DNA of 64,000 nt. It comes from CAZWBR01 sp964632305 (GTDB lineage Bacteria; Bacteroidota; Bacteroidia; Bacteroidales; Prolixibacteraceae). This document shows positions 63,621 to 64,000 of this stretch, in pieces. A program made the translations under genes and the position numbers. The stretch's first letter is position 1. Every line of letters begins with the position of its first letter. The stretch is taken from NCBI GenBank assembly GCA_964632305.1, contig CAZWBR010000017.1, positions 1-64,000 of the forward strand, written 5' to 3'. The notes below the pieces were generated by a model. The model ran no database searches. It was not told where the DNA came from and saw nothing but the letters and a program-made list of their open reading frames with translations.

Positions 63621-64000
63621 ATGAGCAGTTTCATGAACGCCTCCATTGGGCGGAAAGTATTTATGAGCATCACAGGACTGTTTTTGATCGTCTTCCTGTG
63701 CGTCCACCTTACGCTGAACCTGTTCCTGACGTTGGATGACACCGGGAACCTGTTCAACCTTGCCGCTCACTTTATGGCAACCAATCCGATGATTAAAGTG
63801 ATGGAGCCGGTTTTAGCGCTGGGTTTCATTATTCACATCATCTGGTCAGGATGGATTACATTAACCAACATGAAAGCCCGTCCGCAAAGCTATGAATCAG
63901 GTGATAAACTACTGAACTGGTACGCTCCGGCTAAAAACATGTTTATCCTTGGAGGAATGATCCTGGTCTTCCTGGTCCTTCACATCTTTAACTTCTACGT
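63621..64000 (+). CDS. sdhC: Succinate dehydrogenase cytochrome b subunit (partial)
   Basis: First 126 codons of a B-type membrane anchor of succinate dehydrogenase/fumarate reductase; the gene runs off the window. It reads MSSFMNASIGRKVFMSITGL and continues with three membrane segments. Candidate haem-ligand histidines are in FLCVHLTLN, FIIHIIWSG and LVLHIFN. The flavoprotein and iron-sulfur subunits are expected just beyond the window, which is inference from the usual operon. Confidence 0.9.
   Translation, partial: MSSFMNASIGRKVFMSITGLFLIVFLCVHLTLNLFLTLDDTGNLFNLAAHFMATNPMIKVMEPVLALGFIIHIIWSGWITLTNMKARPQSYESGDKLLNWYAPAKNMFILGGMILVFLVLHIFNFY

Overview
The window is chromosomal DNA from a member of the Bacteroidota, most likely an environmental relative of the Bacteroidales/Marinilabiliales. 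The evidence is gene content: a gldKLMN plus porP type IX secretion cluster, DUF4249, DUF4270 and LVIVD-repeat lipoproteins, the eukaryote-like IleS, the sigma-54 activator-LptE-SecG-GroES-GroEL order and a B-type SdhC. The promoters agree: many genes are preceded by the Bacteroidota -33/-7 signal TTTG-N19-21-TAnnTTTG. The phylum is firm; the order is inference from memory of similar genomes.

Layout. 1-520: periodic repeat and leader. 521-5193 (+): ileS, a DksA/TraR-like protein, lspA. 5260-6909 (-): methyltransferase and a membrane-anchored coiled-coil protein. 7083-11554: pdxH (+), then on the minus strand a DEAD-box helicase, dprA, a DUF4249 lipoprotein and an RRM protein. 11885-17662 (+): dnaG, an NAD-dependent epimerase, a repeat-filled gap, an outer-membrane-type protein and an LVIVD lipoprotein. 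17862-22858 (-): CDGSH protein, a 0.9-kb repeat-rich gap, a PfkB kinase with glgB, and kdsB. 22859-24140: tandem repeat, a mazEF-type toxin-antitoxin pair and a second, decayed toxin-antitoxin locus. 24266-26268 (-): DUF6599-like protein and a Tat-exported DUF362 protein. 26546-34905 (+): M16 peptidase, sigma-54 activator, lptE-like gene, TPR protein, secG, groES, groEL. 35197-35763 (+): mntP. 36051-38360 (-): aroB-aroA. 38450-45001: small membrane protein, GH3 glucosidase, Ig-like lipoprotein and a divergent GlpD-like protein. 45044-49983: DUF4270 lipoprotein and short starch-synthase-like protein (-), then panC, panD, radA (+). 50251-50310: a perfect 60-bp palindrome. 50452-59836 (-): topA, an arginase-fold protein, porP, gldK, gldL, gldM, gldN. 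60101-62494 (-): TonB-dependent receptor. 62650-64000 (+): alpha/beta hydrolase and the start of sdhC.

Most genes are housekeeping: translation, replication and recombination, envelope biogenesis (lspA, lptE, secG, kdsB, type IX secretion), cofactors (pdxH, panCD), the shikimate pathway, chaperones and glycogen. No rRNA, tRNA, CRISPR array, prophage or complete insertion sequence was found.

The most unusual content is intergenic. Short-period tandem arrays with exact 10-, 11- or 14-bp periods occur at several loci, and the 11-bp family is arranged as inverted arms in four separate gaps. Other points of note are a candidate sigma-54 promoter before groES, an arginase-fold protein lacking several metal ligands beside the secretion genes, a GlpD-like protein without its FAD glycine motif, and a decayed toxin gene behind an intact antitoxin-like gene.
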